NCBI GenBank assembly: GCA_004570955.1
Contig: SPPL01000001.1
Coordinates: forward strand, 397,042 to 461,041
Direction: 5' to 3'
DNA length: 64,000 nt
Source: Jeotgalicoccus nanhaiensis
GTDB taxonomy: Bacteria > Bacillota > Bacilli > Staphylococcales > Salinicoccaceae
Of the stretch, positions 1-8,284 are shown piece by piece (the stretch's first letter is position 1; each line of letters begins with the position of its first letter). The notes under the pieces are model-generated. The model did no database searches and was not told where the DNA came from. It saw only the letters and a list, made by a program, of their open reading frames with translations. Both the position numbers and the translations under genes were made by a program.

Positions 1-789
1 TTTGTTCGCATTGTACTGAAGGTAATTCAATACATCGTCAGTCAGACCGAGTTTGTCATACAGACTCTTAGTGTAAATTACTTCGTTCTCATAAAGTTCA
101 TCGAGTAATTTGTACATTTCTTTATCCGCACGTTCCTGCTCTTCAGCAGTAAGCTCGCCTTTCATTTCCTGAGCGTCAAGTCCTGTGAAGACACCATGAA
201 TCGATTCGTCCAGCAGAATCTTACGGATAATTTCACCGCTCGTCGTCATACGGCCATTCCCCGCTAAGTATAGCGGGTAGTAGAATCCTGAATAAAACAG
301 GAACGACTCAAGGAAGACCGATGATACACGCGCCATGTACCTGTCGTAAGCTGACGGGTTTTTATCGAGTAATTTATAGTAGTTTGTAACAATTTTGTCC
401 GCTTTATATTTTAACTGTTCATTGTTCATTACCCAGTTATCGAGCAGGTCGTCTGTCTCTTTAGTCGGCAGCAGCGTCGTAAAGATATGAGAATATGATT
501 TCGCATGAACCTGCTCCATCATGCCCATAAATGAATATACTGCTTTTTTGCGCAGATCCGGAGTATGCAGCATAATCAACGGCATGCCGTCATCTGCCTG
601 GTGTGTATCCAGTCCTGTTAAACCTGCCAGCACCTTTTTAAAAGTATCTTTTTCATCTTCGGACAAGCCTGCCCATGATGCTAAATCTTTCGACACTTTA
701 AACTCTGTCTCGACCCACATCTGTGAGATATTTTGGCGCCAGAAGACATTCGTCATGTCATCTTCTTTATTCCAGTTAACTGCAATCAT
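1..789 (-). CDS. nrdF: Class Ib ribonucleotide reductase small subunit NrdF (C-terminus cut by window edge)
   Basis: Radical-generating beta subunit that works with NrdE to reduce ribonucleoside diphosphates to deoxyribonucleotides in the cytosol. The first 263 codons are present and the frame is still open at base 1; the family is about 320 residues, so the C-terminal tail that docks on NrdE is missing only because the window ends. Visible motifs are the E-x2-H metal-ligand pair in MMEQVHAKSYSHIF, which also holds the likely radical tyrosine, and a second E-x2-H in DESIHG. The ATG at 787-789 has AAAGGAG upstream, overlapping the nrdE stop region; the gap to nrdE is 13 bp, so the two are surely cotranscribed. 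Identification is secure. Confidence 0.97.
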   Translation of the reverse strand, partial: MIAVNWNKEDDMTNVFWRQNISQMWVETEFKVSKDLASWAGLSEDEKDTFKKVLAGLTGLDTHQADDGMPLIMLHTPDLRKKAVYSFMGMMEQVHAKSYSHIFTTLLPTKETDDLLDNWVMNNEQLKYKADKIVTNYYKLLDKNPSAYDRYMARVSSVFLESFLFYSGFYYPLYLAGNGRMTTSGEIIRKILLDESIHGVFTGLDAQEMKGELTAEEQERADKEMYKLLDELYENEVIYTKSLYDKLGLTDDVLNYLQYNANK

Positions 790-802
790 TGTTTAGTCTC
801 CT

Positions 803-2908
803 TTATACTGCACAGCTCGTACATTCTTCGACACTGAGTAATTTATTTCTCGTGTAATACAGTGATTTCAATCCTTTGTGATGTGCATAGATATAATATT
901 TCGCAAGCTCTCTCGTAGAGATATCCGAGTTTACGTAAAGAATCGTGCTGATTCCCTGGTCAATATGCTGCTGAATTGTTGCAATCATATCGATTAGTTT
1001 CATCTGGTCTGTATTGAACGCACTCTTGTAGTACCACATTGTCTCTTTAGACAGGAATGGCATCGGGTAGAATGTTTCAGAGTTGCCGTAAGTTCTGCGT
1101 TCGATCATATCGACAATCGGCATTACCGAACTCGTTGCATTTTGCACGTAAGAGATACTTTGTGTCGGTGCAATAGCAAGACGGTAAGCATGATAAAGAC
1201 CGTTTTCTTCAACTTTCTGCCCAAGCTCCGCCCAGTCTTCTTTAGTCGGAATATGGATGTGTTCGAATAATTCTGCAACCTTATCCGACTCAGGTGTAAT
1301 ATCTTCTTTAATATAACGCTCGAAGTATTTTCCTGTCGCGTAGTCTGAACGTTCGAAGTCTTTAAATGTGACGCCGCGTTCTTTTGCGATTTCCATAGAT
1401 TTTTCAATCGAGTGGAAGTTCAGCATCATAAAGAAGATGTTTGCAAAGTCTCTTGCTTCAGATGATTCGTACGCAATTTTATTTTTAGCGAGATAGCCGT
1501 GAAGGTTCATTGCACCAAGACCTACAGAGTGCAGTTCATCGTTTGCTTTCTTAACGCCCGGTGCGTTTGCGATCGATGTATCGTCACTTACCAGTGTCAG
1601 TGCCTCGATACCTTCATGCACAGTTTCTTTCACCTTGCCGGAATCCATTACGTTCGCAATGTTCATGGAACCAAGGTTACATGAAATATCGCGTTTGATA
1701 ACGTCTTCTGTGCCGTAGTCGTTAATTTCAGATGTTTCCTGCAGCTGGAAGATTTCAGTACATAAGTTACTGATTTTAATCTGTCCGATATCGCCGAGAG
1801 GATGCACTTTGTTCGCATTGTCTTTGAACATTAAGTACGGGTAGCCCGACTGCAGCTGCGTTTGAGCAATCGTGTTTAACATGTCACGCGCATCATACTC
1901 GCGTTTTTTAACGTTGTCATTCGCAACAAGCTGGTCGTACATTTCGTCCATGTCCATATCGTCAAGAGCCATACCATATTCGCGTTCCACAGTGTGCGGA
2001 GCGAACAGGCTGAACGGTTTGTTGTCGCGTGCCAGTTCAAAGAACTTCGACGGTACAACAAGCCCTGTTGAAATTGTCGACAGACGGATGTCTTCATCCG
2101 CGTTTACTTTCTTAGTGTCGAGGAACTCAGGCAGGTCATAGTGGAAGATGTTTAAGTAAACAGCTCCCGCACCCGGACGCTGACCGAGCTGGTCTGCGTA
2201 GCTGAATCCGCCTTCCAGTGATTTCGCTACAGGCAGAACTCCTTTAGCTACACCTTCGATACCTTTAATTGCTTCGCCGCGTGCGCGCAGTTTTGATAAG
2301 TTAATCGCAACACCGCCGCCGATTTTACTTAATTGTTTGGCAGTTGAGTCGATATAGTTAATCGAGTTCAGTGAATCATCAACTTCGAGCAGGAAACATG
2401 ATACCATTTCACCGCGACGTGCACGGCCTGCGTTTAAGAAGGTCGGAGTTGCCGGCTGATAACGCTGTTCCATCATCGATGTGATAAAACGCTTGGCAGT
2501 TTCAATATTGCCTTTTGCAAGGTACAGACTGACAATCACAACGTGCTGTCTGTAATCTTCCAGGTACTGTTTTTTATCGTTCGTTTTTAAAGTGTAATCT
2601 TTAAAGAACTTGCTCGCTGCCATGTAGCTTTTGAATTTGAACTCAATAGCATCTGCATGATCAATAATATCCTGAAGAGCCGTTTCGCTGTACTCTTTGA
2701 ATAAATCGTAATAGAAATCGTTGTCCACGAGGTAATGCAGCCTTTCTAATTCCGAGTCAAAATGGATAGTCTTCGCTTCGACTTCCTCCATGAATACCTC
2801 AAGTGCCTCAAGGTCTTTCTCCAGTTTGTAAAACCCTGTTTCGTCGCGCTGCGTGACTTCGTTATTCAGTTCAACGTGGTTGTAAGTTTTTTCATCTAAT
2901 ACTTTCAT
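803..2908 (-). CDS. nrdE: Class Ib ribonucleotide reductase large subunit NrdE
   Basis: Catalytic alpha subunit of the aerobic, NrdI/NrdF-dependent ribonucleotide reductase. The 701-residue length is normal. The active-site triad N-x-C-x-E is visible as NLCTE at about residues 381-385 (thiyl-radical Cys383), the redox cysteine pair is about Cys171 (VSCFLL) and Cys410 (ISCNLG), and the C-terminal shuttle cysteines are in ECTSCAV. It overlaps the end of nrdI by 17 bp and is followed 13 bp later by nrdF, giving a compact nrdI-nrdE-nrdF operon. Control is probably from the NrdR-type boxes upstream of nrdI. Confidence 0.98.
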   Translation of the reverse strand: MKVLDEKTYNHVELNNEVTQRDETGFYKLEKDLEALEVFMEEVEAKTIHFDSELERLHYLVDNDFYYDLFKEYSETALQDIIDHADAIEFKFKSYMAASKFFKDYTLKTNDKKQYLEDYRQHVVIVSLYLAKGNIETAKRFITSMMEQRYQPATPTFLNAGRARRGEMVSCFLLEVDDSLNSINYIDSTAKQLSKIGGGVAINLSKLRARGEAIKGIEGVAKGVLPVAKSLEGGFSYADQLGQRPGAGAVYLNIFHYDLPEFLDTKKVNADEDIRLSTISTGLVVPSKFFELARDNKPFSLFAPHTVEREYGMALDDMDMDEMYDQLVANDNVKKREYDARDMLNTIAQTQLQSGYPYLMFKDNANKVHPLGDIGQIKISNLCTEIFQLQETSEINDYGTEDVIKRDISCNLGSMNIANVMDSGKVKETVHEGIEALTLVSDDTSIANAPGVKKANDELHSVGLGAMNLHGYLAKNKIAYESSEARDFANIFFMMLNFHSIEKSMEIAKERGVTFKDFERSDYATGKYFERYIKEDITPESDKVAELFEHIHIPTKEDWAELGQKVEENGLYHAYRLAIAPTQSISYVQNATSSVMPIVDMIERRTYGNSETFYPMPFLSKETMWYYKSAFNTDQMKLIDMIATIQQHIDQGISTILYVNSDISTRELAKYYIYAHHKGLKSLYYTRNKLLSVEECTSCAV

Positions 2909-3287
2909 GCAATTCCCCTGCCCTTTCTAATTCAACTATAAATTGTGCGCGCTCCTCCGGTGTGCCGTGAAGTTCAAACTTCATCAGGAGCGGTACGCTG
3001 TAATCGCTGCTTATATACTCGCCCGCCCTGGCAAAGTTCTGACCCCAGTTCCGGTTGCCGCTAGATGCGACTGCGACTAGATTATAAGAGTTTACTTTTA
3101 AAAATTCCTTAACAGTATCAGGCACAGCTCCGAAACCGTATGTCGGTGTAACTAAAATATAAGACTGATCGATTTTATCTCTGACATTGGCGGCTGTTAT
3201 TTGATATAATTCATAGGTGTCCGGAATGTCCATACTATTTAAGAAACGACGGATATTACCTGTCATTGAATAATAAGCAATAATCAC
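2892..3287 (-). CDS. nrdI: Flavodoxin-like protein NrdI
   Basis: Small flavoprotein that supplies the oxidant for assembly of the dimanganese-tyrosyl radical cofactor of NrdF. The protein begins VIIAYYSMTGNIRRF, the FMN phosphate-binding loop expected of NrdI. I place the start at the GTG (3285-3287), because AAAGGAG lies 8 bases before it; an ATG 27 bases further out would lie upstream of that ribosome binding site. About 131 residues, normal for the family. Its 3' end overlaps nrdE by 17 bp, suggesting translational coupling. First gene of the nrdIEF operon. Confidence 0.95.
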   Translation of the reverse strand: MIIAYYSMTGNIRRFLNSMDIPDTYELYQITAANVRDKIDQSYILVTPTYGFGAVPDTVKEFLKVNSYNLVAVASSGNRNWGQNFARAGEYISSDYSVPLLMKFELHGTPEERAQFIVELERAGELHESIR

Positions 3288-3318
3288 TTTGTCATCTCCT
3301 TTCGAGCATAACACAAAC

Positions 3319-3332
3319 AGAACGTATGTTCT
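3319..3332. promoter_or_regulatory. LexA-like (SOS) box in the nrdI 5' leader
   Basis: AGAACGTATGTTCT has the GAAC-N4-GTTC core of the Gram-positive LexA operator (consensus CGAACNNNNGTTCG), with mismatches only at the two outermost bases. It lies about 32 bp upstream of the nrdI GTG and downstream of the putative promoter, a place where a bound repressor could block elongation. SOS control of nrdIEF is an inference from this single site. Confidence 0.5.
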
Positions 3333-3383
3333 ATGCGATGTTTGTTTCCATTACTCGCTTTTTACTTGCTTTCTATGCTGATA

Positions 3384-3430
3384 CCACTACATATTGTGGT
3401 CGAAACATTTTACAGACACAATATATGTGC
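3384..3430. promoter_or_regulatory. Pair of NrdR-type boxes upstream of nrdIEF
   Basis: Two copies of the NrdR operator (consensus acaCwAtATaTwgtgt) are visible: CCACTACATATTGTGG at 3384-3399, matching 13 of 16 positions, and ACACAATATATGTG at 3416-3429. Their centres are 31 bp apart, three helical turns, which is the characteristic NrdR arrangement. NrdR represses ribonucleotide reductase operons when dATP is abundant. The second box lies inside the spacer of the proposed promoter, consistent with repression. Confidence 0.8.
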
Positions 3431-3435
3431 TTGAA
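3407..3435 (-). promoter_or_regulatory. Putative sigma-A promoter of nrdIEF
   Basis: Reading the minus strand, TTCAAG (3430-3435) and TAAAAT (3407-3412) are separated by exactly 17 bp. The -10 is good and the -35 mediocre. An NrdR box fills the spacer. Transcription would begin near 3400, leaving a 5' leader of roughly 110 bases that contains the LexA-like site. Confidence 0.45.
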
Positions 3436-3654
3436 CATGTTCTATAATCTCATATTAAACTGCCATTAGCAATGTAAAAAACTGCCTTCTCTAAAAATTT
3501 CACGCTAAATAAATGGAGATAAAACGCCGGAAGTCACGGTGGATAAGTGATGGCAAGAATGAATTTTTTTCATAAAAAATATAACGAAATTTTTATCCTT
3601 TTTATTTGTTGAAATTCCTGAAATTATCGTACAAAACAAGTTGGAGTGTTGTTA

Positions 3655-4539
3655 ATGAATAATGTTGTAAAAGGTATCATCGCACTGATTATTTCTTCTC
3701 TCGGATTTAGTCTGATGTCCCTTTTTGTAAAATATTCCGGAGATCTGCCTACAGTGCAAAAAACTTTCTTCAGAAATTTCATCTCGATGCTGATCGCGCT
3801 CGCGCTCGTTCTCTACTACAGAGAGAGCCTGTTCGGAAAACGGGAAAACCAGGGCTGGCTGCTGCTGCGTTCCGCGCTCGGCCTGGTCGGTGTGCTGTTA
3901 AATTTCTTCACTATCGACCGGATGGTTCTGAGCGATGCAGATATCTTAAATAAACTCAGTCCGTTCTTCACTATAATACTTTGCGCCATATTTTTAAAAG
4001 AATACATACGGAGATTCCAGCTGATTTCAATCATCATCGCGCTGGTCGGGGCAATCTTTATTATTAAACCGTCATTCTCGAGCGATACAATGTTTGCGCT
4101 CATCGGGGTGCTCGGCGCAATATTCGCAGCCGGAGCTTATACGGTGCTCCGGATTTTAGGCAGCCGGGAAAAGTTCTATACAGTAGTATTTTACTTTTCA
4201 TTCTTCTCGACTGTCGCTCTCCTGCCGTTCTTTATCTACCAGTTTGAACCGATGACGATGAACCAGTTCTGGATGCTTATTCTGTCAGGAGTTTTCGCAG
4301 CTGTCGGCCAGTTTGGCCTGACGATTGCATACAGCTTCGCACCGGCGAAAGAGATATCTATCTTCTTCTATTCAACGATACTGTTTACTGCACTGTTCAG
4401 TATTATCGTCTTTAATGAAGTACCGGATATGCTGTCAATTCTCGGCTATATTATTATTTTCGCGGCAAGCTACTATATGTATATGAAAAACCGTCCCAAA
4501 AAACTAAAGGTCACCGGCAAGAAAAACAGAGCATCTTGA
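3655..4539 (+). CDS. EamA/DMT-family transporter
   Basis: Integral membrane exporter of the drug/metabolite transporter superfamily; substrate unknown. The protein of about 294 residues is nearly all hydrophobic, with about ten predicted membrane segments arranged as two EamA repeats, and opens with an N-terminal IIALIISSLGFSLMSLFVKY segment typical of the first repeat. The tail NRPKKLKVTGKKNR is positively charged and should be cytoplasmic. I choose the ATG at 3655-3657 because GGAG ends 8 bases before it; GTG and TTG codons just upstream overlap the ribosome binding site. It is a single gene followed by its own terminator and converges on recQ. Confidence 0.88.
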   Translation: MNNVVKGIIALIISSLGFSLMSLFVKYSGDLPTVQKTFFRNFISMLIALALVLYYRESLFGKRENQGWLLLRSALGLVGVLLNFFTIDRMVLSDADILNKLSPFFTIILCAIFLKEYIRRFQLISIIIALVGAIFIIKPSFSSDTMFALIGVLGAIFAAGAYTVLRILGSREKFYTVVFYFSFFSTVALLPFFIYQFEPMTMNQFWMLILSGVFAAVGQFGLTIAYSFAPAKEISIFFYSTILFTALFSIIVFNEVPDMLSILGYIIIFAASYYMYMKNRPKKLKVTGKKNRAS

Positions 4540-4554
4540 TTGGAATAATTAGTG

Positions 4555-4588
4555 AAGTCCCCGGTTCAATATGAGCCGGGGGCTTTTT
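4555..4588 (+). terminator. Rho-independent terminator after the EamA gene
   Basis: AAGTCCCCGG at 4555-4564 pairs with CCGGGGGCTT at 4576-4585 around an 11-base loop and is followed by a T run. It lies 16 bp after the transporter stop codon. Confidence 0.9.
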
Positions 4589-4595
4589 GTGCGGG

Positions 4596-4793
4596 CGTCG
4601 TCGTTAGGGCCAACGACGACGTTCAAAACGGTCTGGATGTCGTCGCTCAAATGAACCACGACGTTCAACGCCGTCTATACGTCTTCGCCGGAAAAACGAC
4701 GACGTTCAAAGCGGTCTGGATGTTGTCGTTCAAATGAACCACGACGTTCAACGTCATCTATACGTCTTCGCCAGAAAAACCACGACGTTCAAG
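4596..4793. repeat. 83-bp tandem repeat built from ACGACGTTC inverted words
   Basis: Two copies of an 83-bp unit (4613-4695 and 4696-4778) differ at about 6 positions, and a 15-base third start follows. A perfect inverted repeat, CGTCGTCGTT (4596-4605) and AACGACGACG (4612-4621), sits at the left edge. The words ACGACGTTCAA and GTCGTTCAAATGAAC recur in both orientations, so each unit can fold. It fills the space between the converging terminators of the EamA gene and recQ. A short open frame through it codes nothing recognisable. Confidence 0.85.
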
Positions 4794-4842
4794 TTCTATT
4801 AAACTGAATACAGCCGGCAATTCACCGGTCCATCCTCAAATA

Positions 4843-4870
4843 AAAATGCCGGGACCTAATGTCCCGGCTT
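4843..4870 (-). terminator. Terminator of recQ
   Basis: GCCGGGAC (4848-4855) and GTCCCGGC (4861-4868) form an 8-bp GC-rich stem with a 5-base loop. On the minus strand it is followed by ATTTTTATTT, so it terminates recQ. Confidence 0.9.
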
Positions 4871-4885
4871 AGAAAGCCCCTTCAT

Positions 4886-6670
4886 CTATATGCTTTTCTT
4901 GCCGCCGTGCTGCTGGATTTCTTCCAAAAAGTACGGGCAGTAGTGTTTCAACTTGTAGTTGCCGACACCCTGAATATGCATCATATCCTGTTTAGTCTGC
5001 GGCATTTTTTTCGCGAATTCTTTCAGTATCTGATCGGTAAATATCGCATCTTCATCCAGCTTATACTTATCTGCGAGTCCTTTACGGGTATCGAGCAGTT
5101 TATCGTATAAAATTTCGTTTGGCGATGAGTCCGTCGAAACGTCGACTCTTTCGTTGTAATGTTTCCGGTACGGCACTGTGTACAGTTTCACTTTACGGTC
5201 GAGAATATCAAAGCTCTTTTCAACGAGGTACATTTTATGGCCGGCATAATGTACATAGCCGCGCATGATAAGCTCCTCGACAAGATGGTTTACCTCGCTC
5301 GTGCGGTATGAGTCCAGCACACCGAAGCTTTCTTGCGAATCGAGACCCCGCGCCATGATATTATCTGCACTTTCGCCGCGGAGAACCTGAATCACGAGTT
5401 CTTTCGACAGCTGGCCGTCGGCATCCCGAATCAGCTCCAGTATAAGACGGGCTTCTGTCGTCATCGGTTCGGTGCGTTCATCCGACAGACAGCTCGAACA
5501 CTGGCCGCACGCTTCAACGTACTCGTTGTGGTTGAAATATTTAACGATAAAACTGCTCAGGCATTTACTCGTTTTATTATACTGTAGCATGAGGTCCAGT
5601 TTTTCACGCATATGATCTTTATACTGGTCAGAAGCAGTCGCCCGGTCGATAAAGAACTGCTGCAAATTCACATCGCGCTGCGTCGACAGTAATATACAGT
5701 CACTCGGGAGCCCGTCGCGTCCTGCACGTCCTATTTCCTGGTAGTAGCTCTCAAGGTCGCCCGGTAAGTTAAAGTGAATAATGTAGCGGATATCCGGCTT
5801 ATCAATCCCCATACCAAAAGCGTTCGTCGCGATAACAATTTTCACTTCATCGGACACGAATTTCTGCTGGTTGTCATTTCTTTCTTTTTTGCCGAGTCCG
5901 CCGTGGTAAATTACATTCTCAATCTTATTATCTGTCAAATAAGTCGACAGCTTTTCGACTTCAGCCCGTGTTGATACGTAAATAATACCCGATTTCCCGG
6001 GTCTTTCCTGTATATAAGATAAAATAAACTGTTCGCGCTGATAAGTGCCGTTTACCGACAGTTTTAAGTTCTCACGTTTTACACTTGTCTTAAAGACCGC
6101 ATTGTTTTTAATATTGAGCAGTTCCTGAATGTTTTCTTCAACTTCTTCAGTTGCTGTCGCTGTTACCGCAATAATCTGCACGTCAGGCAGCAGTAACTTT
6201 AGCTCAGGGATAATACTCTGATAGCTTGGTCTGAAGTCATGTCCCCATTTTGAGATACAGTGAGCCTCATCAAAGGCAACAAACGGTATTTCTGCATGGC
6301 GGACAGCTGTTTTAAACGCTTCATTATTAAAACGCTCCGGCGCGACATATAAAAACTGCAGTTCTCCGCGCACGAGGCGGCCCATGACATCATTTAAATC
6401 CCGCTTTGACATCGTGGAGTTAATACATTCGGCGCTGATGCCGCGGCGTTTCAGCGAATCCACCTGATCCTGCATTAAAGAGATCAGCGGTGAAATAACA
6501 AGCGTCGTGCCTTCGAACATCAGACCCGGAATCTGATAGCACAACGATTTCCCCGACCCTGTCGGTAAAATGCCGAGCGCATTGCGTCCTGCTAAAATGT
6601 TTTCGATAATTTCCTGCTGGCCGTATCTGAATTTTTCATACCCAAAATATTTTTTTAAGATGGCTTCCAT
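4886..6670 (-). CDS. recQ: ATP-dependent DNA helicase RecQ
   Basis: 3'-5' DNA helicase for recombination and fork repair. Domains in order: helicase motif 0 (FGYEKFRYGQQEII), Walker A GSGKS at about 38-42, DEAH box in FDEAHCISKWGHDF at about 133, second RecA fold with the GRAGRDG motif, a zinc-binding site with cysteines in CLSSF and EACGQCSSC, an RQC winged helix, and a C-terminal HRDC domain ending ILKEFAKKMPQTKQDMMHIQGVG. At 594 residues it is a full-length bacterial RecQ. The start ATG has AGGAA 9 bases upstream. It is monocistronic, between terminators on both sides. Confidence 0.96.
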   Translation of the reverse strand: MEAILKKYFGYEKFRYGQQEIIENILAGRNALGILPTGSGKSLCYQIPGLMFEGTTLVISPLISLMQDQVDSLKRRGISAECINSTMSKRDLNDVMGRLVRGELQFLYVAPERFNNEAFKTAVRHAEIPFVAFDEAHCISKWGHDFRPSYQSIIPELKLLLPDVQIIAVTATATEEVEENIQELLNIKNNAVFKTSVKRENLKLSVNGTYQREQFILSYIQERPGKSGIIYVSTRAEVEKLSTYLTDNKIENVIYHGGLGKKERNDNQQKFVSDEVKIVIATNAFGMGIDKPDIRYIIHFNLPGDLESYYQEIGRAGRDGLPSDCILLSTQRDVNLQQFFIDRATASDQYKDHMREKLDLMLQYNKTSKCLSSFIVKYFNHNEYVEACGQCSSCLSDERTEPMTTEARLILELIRDADGQLSKELVIQVLRGESADNIMARGLDSQESFGVLDSYRTSEVNHLVEELIMRGYVHYAGHKMYLVEKSFDILDRKVKLYTVPYRKHYNERVDVSTDSSPNEILYDKLLDTRKGLADKYKLDEDAIFTDQILKEFAKKMPQTKQDMMHIQGVGNYKLKHYCPYFLEEIQQHGGKKSI

Positions 6671-6773
6671 AAAATATCATTCCTACATTTATGTATGTCG
6701 TTCTTATATAATTTATCTGCTATATTATACATTATTTTGCTTAAAGTTTGTTGCATTTTGCGTTAATAATTCT

Positions 6774-6830
6774 AGTAAAAAAATCTCCTGCTGCATTCCA
6801 CCGGAAAGTGACTGCATTAACAGGAGATTT
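6774..6830 (-). terminator. Terminator of the pab operon
   Basis: AAATCTCCTG (6781-6790) pairs with CAGGAGATTT (6821-6830) around a 30-base loop that can itself pair. On the minus strand a run of seven T follows, placing it just after the PxpC-like gene. Confidence 0.8.
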
Positions 6831-6845
6831 TAAATAAATATTTTT

Positions 6846-7793
6846 TTACATTTTCTCTTTGACGAGTTCTTTGGAGATTTTATAATCGATAGCTTTAAAG
6901 AGACTGTTCACCCATAAGTAATGTCCATAAGCTTCCGCGTGCGCGTCGCTTGCATCGATTGCTTTAAATTTAATTTTAGAACCGCGGCGTTTTTGCCCGA
7001 GTTTGTGCATATGATAGCTTGGAATCGTTCCGATATGCGTTAATTCGGTCTCTGCGCTAAAATCATTCAGCGCAATCGTCGGCAGATTGTTTTCCAGATA
7101 CACTCCGCCGAGCACTCCCGGATTGACACAGTCAGTGCCCGCAAAGTCAATTTCCTGGCCTTCGACCGACAGCTGAATACGGTTTTCTTCTTTGGTTACC
7201 GTGTATTCGCGTTCTTCGAGTTTCTCGTATACTTCATCCGGCACATCCGGACGCTTGACGATATGATAAGTATCGGATAAATAAACTTCGACAAGAGAAT
7301 AGACGCCGATACCCCAGCTGACTTTCCGCTTGTTGCTCATCATATGGAAAATCTCATCATGCAGTGCTGTATAGTTGCGGCGCATAATGATTTCGTCTCC
7401 CGATTTCAGCACATTTGATTTCTCAACAGCAATACCGCCGGCAATCGCAAGATACAGTCTATTGCCGCGTGTCGATTCCTGAAATGATAAAACGTCACCG
7501 CGGTCCACGTGGTAAATACGGTTCGGCTGAATGTCATCTTCGCTGACTCTGCCGTTAAAATCCCCGCCTGAATAAGCGATAATCGTCGGTTCGGTAAACT
7601 GAATGACCGCAGGCTGCCCCGACATTTCAAGCGTCGGTTCATGGACGTCATTGCCGACCAGCTTATTTGCCAGCATCGGCGACAAACTATCAACCGCTCC
7701 GTTGTATTCATTATTTTTCTGGTCGTTATCAGTATGTTTGTCAACGGTCTGCAGAATCGTTAACAGGCCGCCTTCCTGTATAATTAAGCTCAT
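6846..7793 (-). CDS. PxpC/KipA-like biotin-dependent carboxyltransferase-domain protein
   Basis: Resembles 5-oxoprolinase subunit C (PxpC, KipA; allophanate hydrolase subunit 2 domain), which in the full complex helps open 5-oxoproline to glutamate. Supporting segments are the N-terminal GGLLTILQTVD, the NGAVDSLSPMLANKLVGND core, and YLAIAGGI further on. The 315-residue length fits. No PxpA or PxpB partner lies in the window. It follows an 85-residue unknown protein by 1 bp and ends the pab operon. The family call is fairly safe; that it acts on 5-oxoproline here is not shown. Confidence 0.75.
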   Translation of the reverse strand: MSLIIQEGGLLTILQTVDKHTDNDQKNNEYNGAVDSLSPMLANKLVGNDVHEPTLEMSGQPAVIQFTEPTIIAYSGGDFNGRVSEDDIQPNRIYHVDRGDVLSFQESTRGNRLYLAIAGGIAVEKSNVLKSGDEIIMRRNYTALHDEIFHMMSNKRKVSWGIGVYSLVEVYLSDTYHIVKRPDVPDEVYEKLEEREYTVTKEENRIQLSVEGQEIDFAGTDCVNPGVLGGVYLENNLPTIALNDFSAETELTHIGTIPSYHMHKLGQKRRGSKIKFKAIDASDAHAEAYGHYLWVNSLFKAIDYKISKELVKEKM

Positions 7794-7794
7794 C

Positions 7795-8052
7795 TTATTT
7801 ACCTCCGCTTACACTGTCAAGCACAGGTTCTACTATGGAAATGATATAGGATGCCGGTTCAATTGTATTTTCATTTTCCATTACTACAACCGGATCATAG
7901 TAAAAACTGACTGTGTTTTTTGTAAATGCCACTTCCCCGATGTAGGGGTTGTCGATATGCAGTCCATTCTTGTCGTACTGCACTTTAATATTTTTAATTA
8001 CTGATGCATCTTCCTGATAGGTAATTATTTTATCTCCGTTTGCAAAAATCAT
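7795..8052 (-). CDS. Small protein of unknown function (85 aa) in the pab operon
   Basis: I do not recognise a family. The frame is open further upstream, but the ATG at 8050-8052 has GAGGAG seven bases before it, so I start there. The protein begins MIFANGDKIITYQED, looks soluble and beta-rich (KNIKVQYDKNGLHIDNPYIG) and has no signal peptide or membrane segment. It is 1 bp from the PxpC-like gene downstream and 13 bp from the small membrane gene upstream, so all are cotranscribed with pabA and pabB. It could be an accessory partner of the PxpC-like protein, but this is only positional. Confidence 0.7.
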   Translation of the reverse strand: MIFANGDKIITYQEDASVIKNIKVQYDKNGLHIDNPYIGEVAFTKNTVSFYYDPVVVMENENTIEPASYIISIVEPVLDSVSGGK

Positions 8053-8065
8053 GAGTCCACTCCTC

Positions 8066-8284
8066 TTATCGGTAAAAGAATTCCAGTTCGCCGGCAACGT
8101 ATTCCGTAAAGCTGCCCACAGCGATGCCAAAAACAATGATTGCCAGAATGACACCGGCGAAACCGATTGTGATTCCGACGATCTTAACGTCATTTCTAAA
8201 TAGGTACGTGACGATAAAGTGCGTCAGTACAACGATTGCAACAATAAGTAATATTAAAATTAATGTAAACATAAGCCACCTCAT
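8066..8284 (-). CDS. Small two-segment membrane protein
   Basis: About 72 residues with two hydrophobic stretches (FTLILILLIVAIVVLTHFIV and VGITIGFAGVILAIIVFGIA) separated by a short charged loop. The ATG at 8282-8284 overlaps the pabB stop in an ATGA arrangement, suggesting coupled translation. An alternative ATG at 8270-8272 has AGGTGG closely before it, so the first four residues are uncertain. No family recognised. Its place in the pab operon gives no clear hint of function. Confidence 0.65.
   Translation of the reverse strand: MRWLMFTLILILLIVAIVVLTHFIVTYLFRNDVKIVGITIGFAGVILAIIVFGIAVGSFTEYVAGELEFFYR

Noticed and set aside
1123..1407. Basic frame on the same strand inside nrdE
   Set aside because: It lies wholly within a well-conserved gene in another frame and has no family resemblance or ribosome binding site.
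3433..3442. GAACATGTTC as a second LexA site in the nrd promoter
   Set aside because: The half-sites are two bases apart instead of the four needed for LexA, so it is probably only a short palindrome.
3526..3580. Riboswitch or attenuator before the EamA gene (hairpin around GTCACGGTGGATAAGTGAT followed by a T run)
   Set aside because: The stem is weak, it matches no riboswitch consensus I know, and it could arise by chance in this AT-rich leader.
4552..4737. 61-codon frame through the 83-bp repeat
   Set aside because: It starts inside a terminator, has no ribosome binding site and is made of repeat sequence.
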